From Mycobacterium sp. HUMS_12744610 (GTDB taxonomy: Bacteria; Actinomycetota; Actinomycetes; Mycobacteriales; Mycobacteriaceae): a DNA stretch of 64,000 nt. Below are positions 45,398 through 58,168 of the stretch, piece after piece (the stretch's first letter is position 1; every line of letters starts with the position of its first letter). The position numbers and the translations under genes are program-made. The stretch is taken from contig NZ_JBGEDP010000001.1 of NCBI RefSeq assembly GCF_041206865.1, positions 4,898,001-4,962,000 of the forward strand, read 5' to 3'. Below the pieces are notes generated by a model that saw only the letters and a list, made by a program, of their open reading frames with translations, was not told the origin of the DNA and made no database searches.

Positions 45398-45820
45398 ATG
45401 TCTGTGGCCCAATCTTGGCAACAAAGTCGTACCGCGCAGTTCGGCGCGTGCCGCCTACCCGGCGGCACCGTGATCACGGTGGACGGTGAACTCGACGCGG
45501 CCAACGCCGACGAGCTCGCCGCCTACGTCCAACGCAGCGCTCGTCGCTGCAAGCGCGTGACCCTGGACCTGCGCGGCCTGAAATTCATTGGTACGGCTGG
45601 CTTCTCGGCGCTGCACCGGATCAACGTGATGTGCTCGGGCGCCCGCACGAACTGGGCCATGGTGCCCAGCCCCGCGGTGGCCCTGCTGCTGCGCGTCTGC
45701 GACCCCGACGGCACCCTGCCGGTGACGACGCCGCAGGAGGAACCGCTGCTGCGGCCCGGCGGCCAGCCGGGAGCCGGGGAGCCGCGCCCGCTACTCCAGC
45801 TGGTCCCGCAGCCGCGCTAG
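45398..45820 (+). CDS. STAS-domain anti-anti-sigma factor-like protein
   Basis: This 140-residue STAS protein has TVITVDGELDAANADELAAYV, then VTLDLRGLKFIGTAGFSAL. The usual Asp-Ser pair at the phosphorylation site is Gly65-Thr66 here, so control would need Thr phosphorylation or another mechanism. Four cysteines (residues 18, 51, 79, about 105) could allow redox control, as known for RsfA. Its 3' end overlaps sigF by 30 nt on the opposite strand. It is a probable antagonist of RsbW. Confidence 0.8.
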   Translation: MSVAQSWQQSRTAQFGACRLPGGTVITVDGELDAANADELAAYVQRSARRCKRVTLDLRGLKFIGTAGFSALHRINVMCSGARTNWAMVPSPAVALLLRVCDPDGTLPVTTPQEEPLLRPGGQPGAGEPRPLLQLVPQPR

Positions 45821-46579
45821 CGACTTGGCCAGCAGCCGGGACACGTGCATCTGCGAGATCCCGACCCGCTCGGCGATCTGCGTCTGCGTCATCGATTCGA
45901 AGAACCTGAGCACCAACACCATTCGCTCACGCTCGGGCAGCGCCTCGAGCAGCGGGCGCAGCGCCTCGCGGTCCTCGATGCGGTCCAGGCCGGAGTCCAC
46001 GTCGCCCAGGGTGTCGGCGATGGCACGGGCCTCGTCGTCCTCGCTGCCGCCACCGCTGTCTATGGACAAGGTGTTGTAGGAGCTGCCCGCCACCAGGCCC
46101 TCGACGACCTCCTCGCGCTCCATGCCGAGTTCTTCGGCGAGCTCGGTGGCGGTGGGTGCCCGGCCGAGCCGCTGGGAGAGCTCCGCGGTGGCGCTGCCGA
46201 GCCGCAGGTGCAGTTCCTTGAGCCGCCGCGGGACCTTCACCGACCAGCTGTTGTCGCGGAAGTGGCGCCGCACCTCCCCCATGATCGTGGGGACGGCGAA
46301 CGAGACGAAATCCGAACCGGTGTCGACGTCGAACCGGACCACCGCGTTGACCAGACCCACCCGCGCCACCTGGACCAGGTCGTCGCGCGGCTCGCCCCGG
46401 CCCTCGAACCGCCGGGCGATGTGGTCGGCCAGCGGCAGGCAGCGCTCCACGATCTTGTCCCGGTGGCGCTGGAAATCCGCCGAGTCGGCGGCGAAGGTCG
46501 CCAACTCGCGGAACATGTCCGGCACATCGGCGTATTCGTTGGGGCGCGAAGCCGAACCGCCGGCATTTCGCGCCGTCAC
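45791..46579 (-). CDS. sigF: SigF, stress-response sigma factor
   Basis: This 262-residue group 3 sigma factor is of the SigB/SigF type. Region 2 is DDLVQVARVGLVNAVVRFD and FVSFAVPTIMGEVRRHFRD, region 3 is ELSQRLGRAPTATELAEEL, and region 4 HTH is MTQTQIAERVGISQMHVSRL. GTG 46579 overlaps the rsbW stop, so it is made together with its antagonist. Rv3286c is the equivalent. Expression now depends on what promoter reads through the upstream IS1380 junction. Confidence 0.95.
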   Translation of the reverse strand: MTARNAGGSASRPNEYADVPDMFRELATFAADSADFQRHRDKIVERCLPLADHIARRFEGRGEPRDDLVQVARVGLVNAVVRFDVDTGSDFVSFAVPTIMGEVRRHFRDNSWSVKVPRRLKELHLRLGSATAELSQRLGRAPTATELAEELGMEREEVVEGLVAGSSYNTLSIDSGGGSEDDEARAIADTLGDVDSGLDRIEDREALRPLLEALPERERMVLVLRFFESMTQTQIAERVGISQMHVSRLLAKSLARLRDQLE

Positions 46580-47013
46580 CTGCTGGAGGCCGCCCGCCGG
46601 GCCGTCAGTGTGATTCCGAAGACACTGCCGGATTCATCGGGTGCGCGGCCGTCGTGGAAGGTCTTGACGTCGTCGGCCAACGACGTCAGCACGTGCCAGC
46701 TGAAGCTGCCGGGCGCCACCACGTCGTGAGTGTCGCACGCGGTCGAGGCCTCCACGACCAGAACGTCGTCTTGCGGGTCCACGACGACCACCAGCGTCGC
46801 ATCCGGCGTGGCCGAACGGATCAGCCGCGTGCACACCTCGTCGACCGCGAGCCGCAGGTCCGCCACGGCGTCGAAGTCCAGGTCCTCGTAGGTGCCGATC
46901 GCGGCGACCAGCGTGCGCAGCATCGCCAGGTTCTCCAGGCGTGCGGCGACGTGCACTTCGACGGCTCGGTGGCCGCGGTTGCGCTTGTGGACGCGCAATC
47001 CCGCGTCGTTCAT
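46576..47013 (-). CDS. rsbW: RsbW (UsfX), SigF anti-sigma factor
   Basis: This 145-residue GHKL-fold anti-sigma factor binds SigF. RLENLAMLRTLVAAIGTYEDL, DLRLAVDEVCTRLIRSA (N-box region) and SFSWHVLTSLADDV are conserved with Rv3287c. ATG 47013 is the first possible start left after IS1380 inserted at its first base. In the restored sequence an in-frame ATG five codons upstream (now at 48729) and GGGAG existed, so the element removed the native ribosome site and perhaps five N-terminal codons. Confidence 0.93.
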   Translation of the reverse strand: MNDAGLRVHKRNRGHRAVEVHVAARLENLAMLRTLVAAIGTYEDLDFDAVADLRLAVDEVCTRLIRSATPDATLVVVVDPQDDVLVVEASTACDTHDVVAPGSFSWHVLTSLADDVKTFHDGRAPDESGSVFGITLTARRAASSR

Positions 47014-47016
47014 ATG

Positions 47017-48713
47017 CCTGGATTTTTCATCGAATGTGGAGCTCAGGGGTGTCGTTAACGTGAAAGGTGCACTGCCGCAAGGATAATCGGAGTATTCGAG
47101 GCTCGGTTATCCAGGATGGGAGTGCACCTGTCAGATGCAGGCTACTACGGATTGGTCGAAGAATGTCCGAGTTGAGGTCCGTGGCGACGACGTGGTCGGG
47201 CACGCCGGTAACGTGATACCCCGGTTGCTGGCCGACAATCTGGGTTTGACCAGCGGTTTGTCGTCGGTGCTGTCGCGCCCAGAAGTCACCCACGACCGAG
47301 GCGCGGTGTTGCGCGATGTGGCGGTATCGATCGCCGGCGGCGCGCAGAACCTGGCCGGCACCGCGGTGCTGCGCGATCAGCACCGGTTGTTTCAGGCGGT
47401 GGCGTCGGTTCCGACGATGTGGCGGTCCCTGGGCGAGATCGACGAGCAGAGCATCACCGAGGTCACGGCCGTGCGCAACAAGGTCCGCTCTCGGGTGTGG
47501 GAGGCGATCGAGGCCCGCCACGGTGCGATCCCGGCTTCGCAGACCTGCTATGGGGACCTCGGGGACACGATCGTGATCCGCATCGACGCGTCGCTGATTC
47601 AGTCGCACAGCGATAAGCAGCACGCCGCAGGCAATTTCAAAGGCGGGTTTGGCTTCCACCCGCTGTTGGCGTGGTGTGACAACACCGGCGAACTGCTGGC
47701 GGTGATCGCCCGTGCAGGCAACGCCGGCTCGAACACCGCGGCCGATCATATCGCGATCATCGACGCCGCGATCGCGGCGATCCCGGCCAAGTGGCGCCGC
47801 AAGTTGCTGGTCACCATCGACGGCGCGGGTTCAAGCCACGCCGTCGTCGAACACCTGGAGAAACTCAATGCCCGGCCGGGGATGTCAGTGGGCTACTCGG
47901 TCGGATTCGACCTCGATGAGCGGGTCCGGGTCGCGATCGGCCAGATGCCCGATGCGGGATGGCAAGCCGCACTGGATGCCACCGGAGCGGCCCGTGACGA
48001 CGCCCAGGTCGCCGAGTTGACCGGGCTGCTGCGCCACAGCACCGGAGGGGATCGGCTGGTCGGCTGGCCGGCCGGCATGCGCATCCTGGTGCGGCGCGAA
48101 GAAATCGAACACGGCACCCAGTTGTCATTGTTCGAGCAGCTGGCCGGCTACCGCTACCAGGTCCTCGCCACCTCGACTGCCGGTGGACAACCCCAGCGAC
48201 TGGAAGCCCGCCACCGCGTCCACGCCCGGGTGGAGGGCTTCATCCGCACCGGCAAAGACACCGGCCTGGCCCGCTGGCCCTCACACTCGTTCGCCATCAA
48301 CACCGCTTGGGTCACCGCCGTCGCGATCGCCATCGACCTGCTGTGCTGGATGCGACTGCTACTCCTGGACGGCCCACTGGCCAAAGCCGAACCCGCCACC
48401 CTGCGCTACCGGCTGCTGCACGCCGCGGCCCGGCTGATCAAACGATCCCGCTACCTGATCCTGCGGATCCCCCAAACCTGGCCCTGGGCACAAGAATTCG
48501 CCGACGCCCTCAACAGGGTCCGCGCCATACCCTGACCCACAGGCCCCTATGCCCTCTCGACCCCAAGAAAGGAGTAACCACCCCCGGGATAAAGGACCCG
48601 GCGTCACCGCACGACACGCGGCGCCGCCGCCTACCCCCAGCCTCAAAACCTCGACAAAGCTGCCGCCCCGCAGACCGCCACAGCAGAACCCGGGCCACCG
48701 TGAAATTCTGAGG
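47017..48713 (+). mobile_element. IS1380-family element, copy 2, at the rsbW start
   Basis: This is a complete 1697 bp element with the same ends and length as 7981-9677. It is flanked by a 4 bp duplication, TATG (47013-47016 and 48714-48717). The duplication overlaps the rsbW start codon. The transposase reads away from rsbW. The element lies between the operon and its probable SigF promoter. Confidence 0.95.
47135..48535 (+). CDS. IS1380-family transposase, copy 2
   Basis: This 466-residue transposase is identical at protein level to the one at 8159-9559. It is oriented divergently from rsbW. The 118 bp between the element's left end and this ATG contain the element's own promoter region. 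Outward transcription toward rsbW from this end cannot be judged by eye. Confidence 0.9.
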   Translation: MQATTDWSKNVRVEVRGDDVVGHAGNVIPRLLADNLGLTSGLSSVLSRPEVTHDRGAVLRDVAVSIAGGAQNLAGTAVLRDQHRLFQAVASVPTMWRSLGEIDEQSITEVTAVRNKVRSRVWEAIEARHGAIPASQTCYGDLGDTIVIRIDASLIQSHSDKQHAAGNFKGGFGFHPLLAWCDNTGELLAVIARAGNAGSNTAADHIAIIDAAIAAIPAKWRRKLLVTIDGAGSSHAVVEHLEKLNARPGMSVGYSVGFDLDERVRVAIGQMPDAGWQAALDATGAARDDAQVAELTGLLRHSTGGDRLVGWPAGMRILVRREEIEHGTQLSLFEQLAGYRYQVLATSTAGGQPQRLEARHRVHARVEGFIRTGKDTGLARWPSHSFAINTAWVTAVAIAIDLLCWMRLLLLDGPLAKAEPATLRYRLLHAAARLIKRSRYLILRIPQTWPWAQEFADALNRVRAIP

Positions 48714-48840
48714 TATGGTCTCCCGGCATTGTTCGACTGACGTTACTACCGCTCTGCAGCCCCCCTGGGACCATACGTTCCAGCGGGTTAGCCATTGTCG
48801 CCGCCGGGTACCCCACTCGAATTCGCCGGAATGGAGTTGA

Positions 48841-48870
48841 CCGCGACGCGCCGGTCCCGGCGCGTCGCGG
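48841..48870. other. Strong 13 bp hairpin in the former rsbW leader
   Basis: CCGCGACGCGCCG and CGGCGCGTCGCGG pair perfectly around a GTCC loop. It would form in RNA started at the SigF promoter at 48921, upstream of the former rsbW start. No U tract follows, so a simple terminator is less likely than a leader structure or protein site. Confidence 0.6.
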
Positions 48871-48920
48871 TGCAGGGGTGGGGGCAATGGTCGCGGGAAT
48901 TAGTCATGGTCGAACTATTG

Positions 48921-48946
48921 ATACCCGCCCGGCAGCATGCGAAAAC
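48921..48946 (-). promoter_or_regulatory. SigF-type promoter of the rsbW-sigF operon, now separated
   Basis: On the minus strand GTTT (48943-48946) and GGGTAT (48921-48926) are spaced by 16 nt, a perfect match to the mycobacterial SigF consensus. It points toward rsbW. Without the IS1380 the leader would be about 200 nt. The element puts a further 1.7 kb between promoter and gene. Its -35 lies in the arm of the terminator hairpin at 48939-48965. Confidence 0.7.
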
Positions 48947-48965
48947 CCGGGAGCCGGGTTTTCGC
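48939..48965 (-). terminator. Hairpin terminator after the membrane-protein gene
   Basis: GCGAAAACCCGG and CCGGGTTTTCGC form a perfect 12 bp stem with a GAG loop, 22 nt after the stop at 48987. The T run is inside the descending arm. It could act in both directions. It overlaps the -35 element of the rsbW promoter. Confidence 0.6.
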
Positions 48966-48986
48966 GCGTGATCTCAGCGAAATGCC

Positions 48987-49370
48987 TCAGAGTCCCAGCG
49001 CCGGGCCGGCGATCGGCGACACCCCCAATGAGACTGTCACCGCCACCAGCGTCAGCAGGAACCAGCCCGCACCGTGCCATGCCCACCACGTCCCCTCGCG
49101 ACGCCACACGCGGTAGGTGCGCAGAAACGCCCACAGCCCGGCCGTCAGCAGGATCAGCGGGCCCCCGAAAGCCAGCATCGTGCGCTGCGGCGCGCCGCAC
49201 GCGACCGTGTCGACGCTCACGCCCGGGCAGGTACTGACCCACAGCGCCGCCATGACCAGGAAGCCGACCCCGGCAGCCGTAGCCAGGGCTGCGAAGCGGA
49301 CGGCGGCGTGGACCTCGCCGTCCTCCTGCCCCAGGCGGTCGCCCGTGGACCACTCGTCTGCCTTCTGCAT
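48987..49370 (-). CDS. Small membrane protein, probable SigF regulon member
   Basis: This 127-residue protein has three hydrophobic segments (ALATAAGVGFLVMAALWV, MLAFGGPLILLTAGLWAFL, WHGAGWFLLTLVAVTVSLGV) and a charged N-terminus. No functional family is recognised. It sits where small SigF-linked genes (usfY, Rv3289c) lie in M. tuberculosis. A perfect SigF-type promoter is 66 bp upstream. The start ATG 49370 has a weak GGATG-rich leader. Confidence 0.75.
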   Translation of the reverse strand: MQKADEWSTGDRLGQEDGEVHAAVRFAALATAAGVGFLVMAALWVSTCPGVSVDTVACGAPQRTMLAFGGPLILLTAGLWAFLRTYRVWRREGTWWAWHGAGWFLLTLVAVTVSLGVSPIAGPALGL

Positions 49371-49435
49371 CCTTCATCCTCATGTGTTGCCGCCCCCGAA
49401 GGATCCCACCCCCCGAAACGATCGCACCAAAACCC

Positions 49436-49461
49436 ATACCCGGTGGTAAACCACGGTAAAC
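49436..49461 (-). promoter_or_regulatory. SigF-type promoter of the small membrane-protein gene
   Basis: On the minus strand GTTT (49458-49461), a 16 nt spacer and GGGTAT (49436-49441) match the SigF consensus perfectly. The gene start is 66 bp downstream. A second GTTT lies inside the spacer as part of a short repeat (GGTTTACC twice). Confidence 0.7.
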
Positions 49462-49566
49462 CGCCGTTCTCGGCCGTCGGGGAGGCCGGGGAGGGAGGGC
49501 CGTGGGCAACGCTGGGGACCATGCCGCAAGATTGAGCGCGGGGATTCGACGGGAAGGATGGGATGC

Positions 49567-50262
49567 ATGGACCTCTCGGTGCGCAGCATGACGCCGGAAG
49601 TCCTCGATGACGAGAACGTCGCCCTCGCCGACTACCAGCGCTGTCTGGCCGACCTCGCCGTCGTCAACCGTATGACGCTCACCCACCTCCCGGCGCTGCG
49701 CTGGCTGGCGCGGGCGACGAAGACGCTGCCCGCCGGCGCGGAATTCTCGATCCTGGACGTGGGCTACGGCGACGGCGATCTGTTGCGCGCCATCGCGCGC
49801 TGGGCGGATCGCCGCGGGCTCAAGGCGCGCTTGTCGGGCATCGACCTGAACCCGCGCAGCATCGCCGCCGCGCAGGCGGCCACCCCGCCGGAGATGGGCA
49901 TCGAGTACCGGACGGGCGACGTGTTCGCCTACACCCCGGACAAGCGGCCGGACTTCATCGTCAGCTCGCAGTTCACCCACCACCTCGGCGACGAGGAGGT
50001 CGTCGAGTTCCTGATGTGGCTGCAGGCGAATTCCGCACGCGGCTGGCATATCGCGGATCTGCACCGCAATTCGCTGAACTATTACTTGTTTCCGCTGTTG
50101 GCCGACCTGATGCGCTGGCACCCGATCGTGCGCTCCGACGGCATCGTTTCCATCACCCGCAGCTTCCGCCGGGCCGAATGGCAGCGCTATCTGGACAAGG
50201 CGGGCGTGCGGGCCGAGATCTCCTGGTGCCTGTTCCGGTTGTGCGTGCGCACGCTGAAATGA
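49567..50262 (+). CDS. Class I SAM-dependent methyltransferase
   Basis: This 231-residue methyltransferase has the SAM motif FSILDVGYGDGDLLRAIARW, with a Tyr where Gly is usual. LSGIDLNPRSIAAAQAA carries the ribose-binding acid, and FIVSSQFTHHLGDEEVVEFL follows. It resembles the small-molecule group found beside type III polyketide synthases, but no such synthase is nearby. ATG 49567 is preferred for spacing to GGAAGG; ATG 49558 is possible. The substrate is unknown. Confidence 0.75.
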   Translation: MDLSVRSMTPEVLDDENVALADYQRCLADLAVVNRMTLTHLPALRWLARATKTLPAGAEFSILDVGYGDGDLLRAIARWADRRGLKARLSGIDLNPRSIAAAQAATPPEMGIEYRTGDVFAYTPDKRPDFIVSSQFTHHLGDEEVVEFLMWLQANSARGWHIADLHRNSLNYYLFPLLADLMRWHPIVRSDGIVSITRSFRRAEWQRYLDKAGVRAEISWCLFRLCVRTLK

Positions 50263-50353
50263 CGCCGCCCGAGGCGGTCCCAGTCCGGCGGGCTTGGATC
50301 CCATAAACGCAAGTCCGGACGTCGCCGCCGGCCGCGTGGGTACTATCTGACCC

Positions 50354-51016
50354 ATGCCGAGAGCTAGAAGGCGGTTGTCCCCCGAGGACCGCCGAGCAGA
50401 GCTGCTTGCTCTGGGGGCGGAGGTTTTCGGTCAGCGGCCGTACGACGAGGTCCGCATCGACGAGATCGCCGAGCGGGCCGGGGTCTCCCGCGCCTTGATG
50501 TACCACTACTTTCCGGACAAACGGGCTTTCTTCGCCGCGGTCGTGCAGGATGAGGCCGACCGGCTCTACGAGGCCACCGACGCGTTGCGGCCCGCCGGCC
50601 TGACGCTGTTCGAGGAGATCCGGACCGGTGTGCTGGCCTACATGGCCTACCAACAACACCATCCGCAGTCGGCGTGGGCGGCGTACGTCGGCCTGGGCCG
50701 CTCGGACCCGGTGCTGCTCGGCGTCAGCGACGAGGCCAAGAACCGCCAGCTGGAACACATCATGAGCCGGGTCGCCGAACTGGTGAGCACGATCCCGGCC
50801 GACAAGCTGGAACCCGAGACCGAGAAGCACCTGGAGGTGATCCTGCACGGCTGGCTGGCGCTCACCTTCGAGATCTGCCGTCGGCGGATCATCGACCCGT
50901 CCACCGATGCCGAGCGGCTCGCCGACGCCTGCGCGCACTCGCTGCTGGACGCCATCGCCCGGGTGCCGGGCATTCCGGACGAACTCGCCCACCTGATGGC
51001 CACCTCCAGGCTGTGA
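50354..51016 (+). CDS. TetR-family regulator (Rv3295-like)
   Basis: This 220-residue regulator has an N-terminal HTH (YDEVRIDEIAERAGVSRALM, then YHYFPDKRAFFAAVV). The ligand-binding domain is all-helical, with C-terminal SDPVLLGVSDEAKNRQLEHI. It precedes lhr by 33 nt in the same orientation, as Rv3295 does. Target genes are unknown. Confidence 0.88.
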   Translation: MPRARRRLSPEDRRAELLALGAEVFGQRPYDEVRIDEIAERAGVSRALMYHYFPDKRAFFAAVVQDEADRLYEATDALRPAGLTLFEEIRTGVLAYMAYQQHHPQSAWAAYVGLGRSDPVLLGVSDEAKNRQLEHIMSRVAELVSTIPADKLEPETEKHLEVILHGWLALTFEICRRRIIDPSTDAERLADACAHSLLDAIARVPGIPDELAHLMATSRL

Positions 51017-51049
51017 GCGCCTGTCGGTCCCCGTTGGCACCATGGTCAG

Positions 51050-55690
<4,641 letters not shown>

Positions 55691-55705
55691 ACATGCCGGA
55701 CAACC

Positions 55706-56467
55706 ATGCCCGAGGGTGACACCGTCTGGCACACCGCGATCCTGCGGGAGCACCTGGCCGGGCGCACGCTGACGCGCTGCGACGTCCGGGTGCCGCGGTT
55801 CGCGACCGTCGACCTGACCGGGCACGCGGTGGACGAGGTGCTCAGCCGCGGCAAGCACCTGTTCATCCGGGTGGGGCCGGCCAGCATTCACTCGCACCTG
55901 AAGATGGACGGCAGCTGGCGGGTCGGTGACCGTCCGGTGCGGGTGGACCATCGCGCGCGGATCGTTTTGGAAGCCGGCCCCGTGCGGGCCGTGGGCGTCG
56001 ACCTCGGGGTGCTCGAGATCGGCGACCGCGACCGCGACGCCACCGCGGTCGCCCACCTGGGCCCGGACCTGCTGGGCCCGGACTGGGACGCCGCGCGGGC
56101 CGCGGCTAACCTCACCGCGCGGCCGGGCCGGCCGCTCGCCGAGGCGCTACTGGACCAGCGGGTGCTGGCGGGGGTCGGGAACGTGTACTGCAACGAATTG
56201 TGCTTCGTCACCGGCCATTTGCCCACCGCGCCGGTGAGCGCGGTCGCCGACCCGCACCGGCTGGTGGCGCGGGCCCGGGACATGCTGTGGATCAACCGCT
56301 TCCGCTGGAACCGCTGCACCACCGGCGACACCCGGGCGGGCCGGCAGCTGTGGGTGTACGGGCGGGCGGGACAGCCCTGCCGCCGCTGCGGCGCACCCAT
56401 CCGCTACGGCGAATCCGGCGCCGCCGGGGAGCGGGTGACCTACTGGTGTCCGGTCTGCCAGCGCTGA
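55706..56467 (+). CDS. nei2: Nei2, endonuclease VIII-type DNA glycosylase
   Basis: This 253-residue Fpg/Nei glycosylase removes oxidised bases. [11 protein letters not shown] carries the catalytic Pro2 and Glu3, and [11 protein letters not shown] the Lys. [20 protein letters not shown] is the H2TH motif, and the zinc finger is [19 protein letters not shown]. It corresponds to Rv3297 and is co-transcribed with lhr. Confidence 0.93.
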   Translation: MPEGDTVWHTAILREHLAGRTLTRCDVRVPRFATVDLTGHAVDEVLSRGKHLFIRVGPASIHSHLKMDGSWRVGDRPVRVDHRARIVLEAGPVRAVGVDLGVLEIGDRDRDATAVAHLGPDLLGPDWDAARAAANLTARPGRPLAEALLDQRVLAGVGNVYCNELCFVTGHLPTAPVSAVADPHRLVARARDMLWINRFRWNRCTTGDTRAGRQLWVYGRAGQPCRRCGAPIRYGESGAAGERVTYWCPVCQR

Positions 56468-56586
56468 ACAGGGGACTTCGATCAAGTGCGCCGGGAACTT
56501 TCGCGGTCGCGGTCGCGGCATGCAATGATCGCAGTGCCAAAGGCTTTGGCTTGCCTTCTTGCACCGCCGACCCGAAGGACCCCCCG

Positions 56587-56937
56587 ATGACGAACAGCCG
56601 GACGCGCACGCCGCAGCGCGTGCGTCCACTGTCTGTCGACCTTGCCCTGACGGTCGCGCTGCTGGGCCTGGCCGGGGTCGCGGCCCCGGCCGCGCATGCC
56701 GACGCGATCGACAACGCCTTCCTGTCCGCGGTGAAGGCCAAGGGGATCAACTTCCCGTCGCCGCAGGCCGCGATCATCGCCGGGCACGAGGTCTGCGACG
56801 AACTCGACCACGGCAGGCAGAAGTCCGACGTAGCCTCGGAAGTGATGAACAACAGCCAACTGGACGGTTACCACGCGGGCTTCTTCGTCGGCGCGAGCAT
56901 CGCCGCGTTCTGCCCGAGGAATCACTCGGCGCCGTGA
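56587..56937 (+). CDS. Secreted DUF732 protein
   Basis: This 116-residue exported protein has a signal peptide ending near AHADA (residue about 39), then a DUF732 domain. The domain has AFLSAVKAKGINFPSPQAAI, HEVCDELDHGR and SQLDGYHAGFFVGASIAAFC, with the two cysteines that form the conserved disulfide. The function is unknown. A decayed relative lies at 59227-59499. Convergent with pstS3, 12 nt away. Confidence 0.85.
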   Translation: MTNSRTRTPQRVRPLSVDLALTVALLGLAGVAAPAAHADAIDNAFLSAVKAKGINFPSPQAAIIAGHEVCDELDHGRQKSDVASEVMNNSQLDGYHAGFFVGASIAAFCPRNHSAP

Positions 56938-56949
56938 CGCGCGGCCGGG

Positions 56950-58053
56950 TCAGGAGATGGCGTTGACCGCGCTCGACAACCGCGACATGAACGCCTGCGG
57001 AACCGGAATGTAGCCGTGGTCGGCCAGGCCGTCCTGGCCGGCGCCGATCGCGCTCTGCAGGAAGGCCTTGACGGCCGCGCCGACCTGCCCGTCCGGGTAC
57101 TTCGAGCACACGATCTCATAGGTCGCCAGCACGATCGGGTACGAGCCGGGCTGGTTGGGCCGGTAGAACGAGATCGTGTCCAGGGCAAGGTCGTTGCCGC
57201 CCTTGATGAACCAGGCCGAGGCGATGGTCTTGCCCACCGTCTCGGCACTGATCCCCACCGGGTCCGGGCCGGCCGAGGTGACGATCTTGGCCATCTCCAG
57301 CCGCTGAGCCTGGACGTAGGACCATTCGACGTAGCTGATCGACCCCTCGGTCCTCTGGACGGCCGAGGCGGCGCCGTCGTTGCCCTTGGCGCCCTCGCCG
57401 ACGCCCCCGTTGAACGTCTTGCCGGCGCCCTTGTCCCACGCGCCGCCGGAGGCGGTGTCGAGATACTTCTGGAAGTTGTCCGTGGTTCCGGACTGGTCGC
57501 TGCGGAACACGACGCTGATCGGCTCGGCGGGCATGGTGGTGCCCGGGTTCAGCGCCTGTATCGCGCCGTCGTCCCATGCCTTGATGTCGCCGTTGAAGAT
57601 CCGCGCGGCGATCGGGCCATCGAGGTTCAGCGACGTCACACCGTCGATGTGGAAGACGATGGCGATGGGTCCGAACACCACCGGCAGGTTCCACGCCGGC
57701 GAACCGCACCGCCGCTGCGCCCCGGCGTACTCGTCCTTGCTCAACGCCGAGTCGGACCCGGCGAAATCGGATTGGCTGCCTACGAATTCGCTGATCCCGG
57801 CGCCGGACCCGTCGGGCGTGTAGTTCAGCGACCGCCCCGGGCAGGCCTGTTCGAAGGCCTTGATGAAACGGGTCATCGCGTTGGCCTGCGCCGTGGAACC
57901 GCTGGCCCGCAACGTCGGCTTGCCGCCGCAGGTGACCCGCACCGGCGACGTGCCCGTCGCCGCATGCTGCCCGTTGTCGTCGGCGCCGCACCCCGACAGC
58001 ATCGCCCCGAGGGCCAGGATACTCAGCGCGGCACCAAACCGATTGAGTGGCAA
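56950..58053 (-). CDS. pstS3: PstS3-type phosphate-binding lipoprotein
   Basis: This 367-residue substrate-binding lipoprotein has the lipobox LGAMLSGC at residues about 15-22. Phosphate-binding blocks [16 protein letters not shown] and [16 protein letters not shown] are present, with [19 protein letters not shown] at the C-terminus. TTG 58053 is chosen because the preceding AAAGGA fits and the start aligns with mycobacterial PstS3 (MKLNRFGAA-type). It binds phosphate outside the membrane for an ABC importer that is not in this window. Confidence 0.88.
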   Translation of the reverse strand: MPLNRFGAALSILALGAMLSGCGADDNGQHAATGTSPVRVTCGGKPTLRASGSTAQANAMTRFIKAFEQACPGRSLNYTPDGSGAGISEFVGSQSDFAGSDSALSKDEYAGAQRRCGSPAWNLPVVFGPIAIVFHIDGVTSLNLDGPIAARIFNGDIKAWDDGAIQALNPGTTMPAEPISVVFRSDQSGTTDNFQKYLDTASGGAWDKGAGKTFNGGVGEGAKGNDGAASAVQRTEGSISYVEWSYVQAQRLEMAKIVTSAGPDPVGISAETVGKTIASAWFIKGGNDLALDTISFYRPNQPGSYPIVLATYEIVCSKYPDGQVGAAVKAFLQSAIGAGQDGLADHGYIPVPQAFMSRLSSAVNAIS

Positions 58054-58168
58054 CCCGATTCCTTTGGACGGTGGCGAACCAGCAGCGCTGCGGCTCCCGC
58101 AGGTATGAGGCATAGTAACAAGATCGCACCCACGAGGCTCGGCGTACGGCCGCGGGCAGCGCGGCGGG

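Noticed and set aside
46587..47086. Frames running from rsbW into the IS1380 left end
   Set aside because: They are created by the insertion junction and duplicate the frame seen at the other IS1380 copy, with no conserved content.
48842..48982. Short plus-strand frame starting near 48833 (ATGGAGTTG..)
   Set aside because: No ribosome site, and it crosses the hairpin, promoter and terminator elements; composition is not coding-like.
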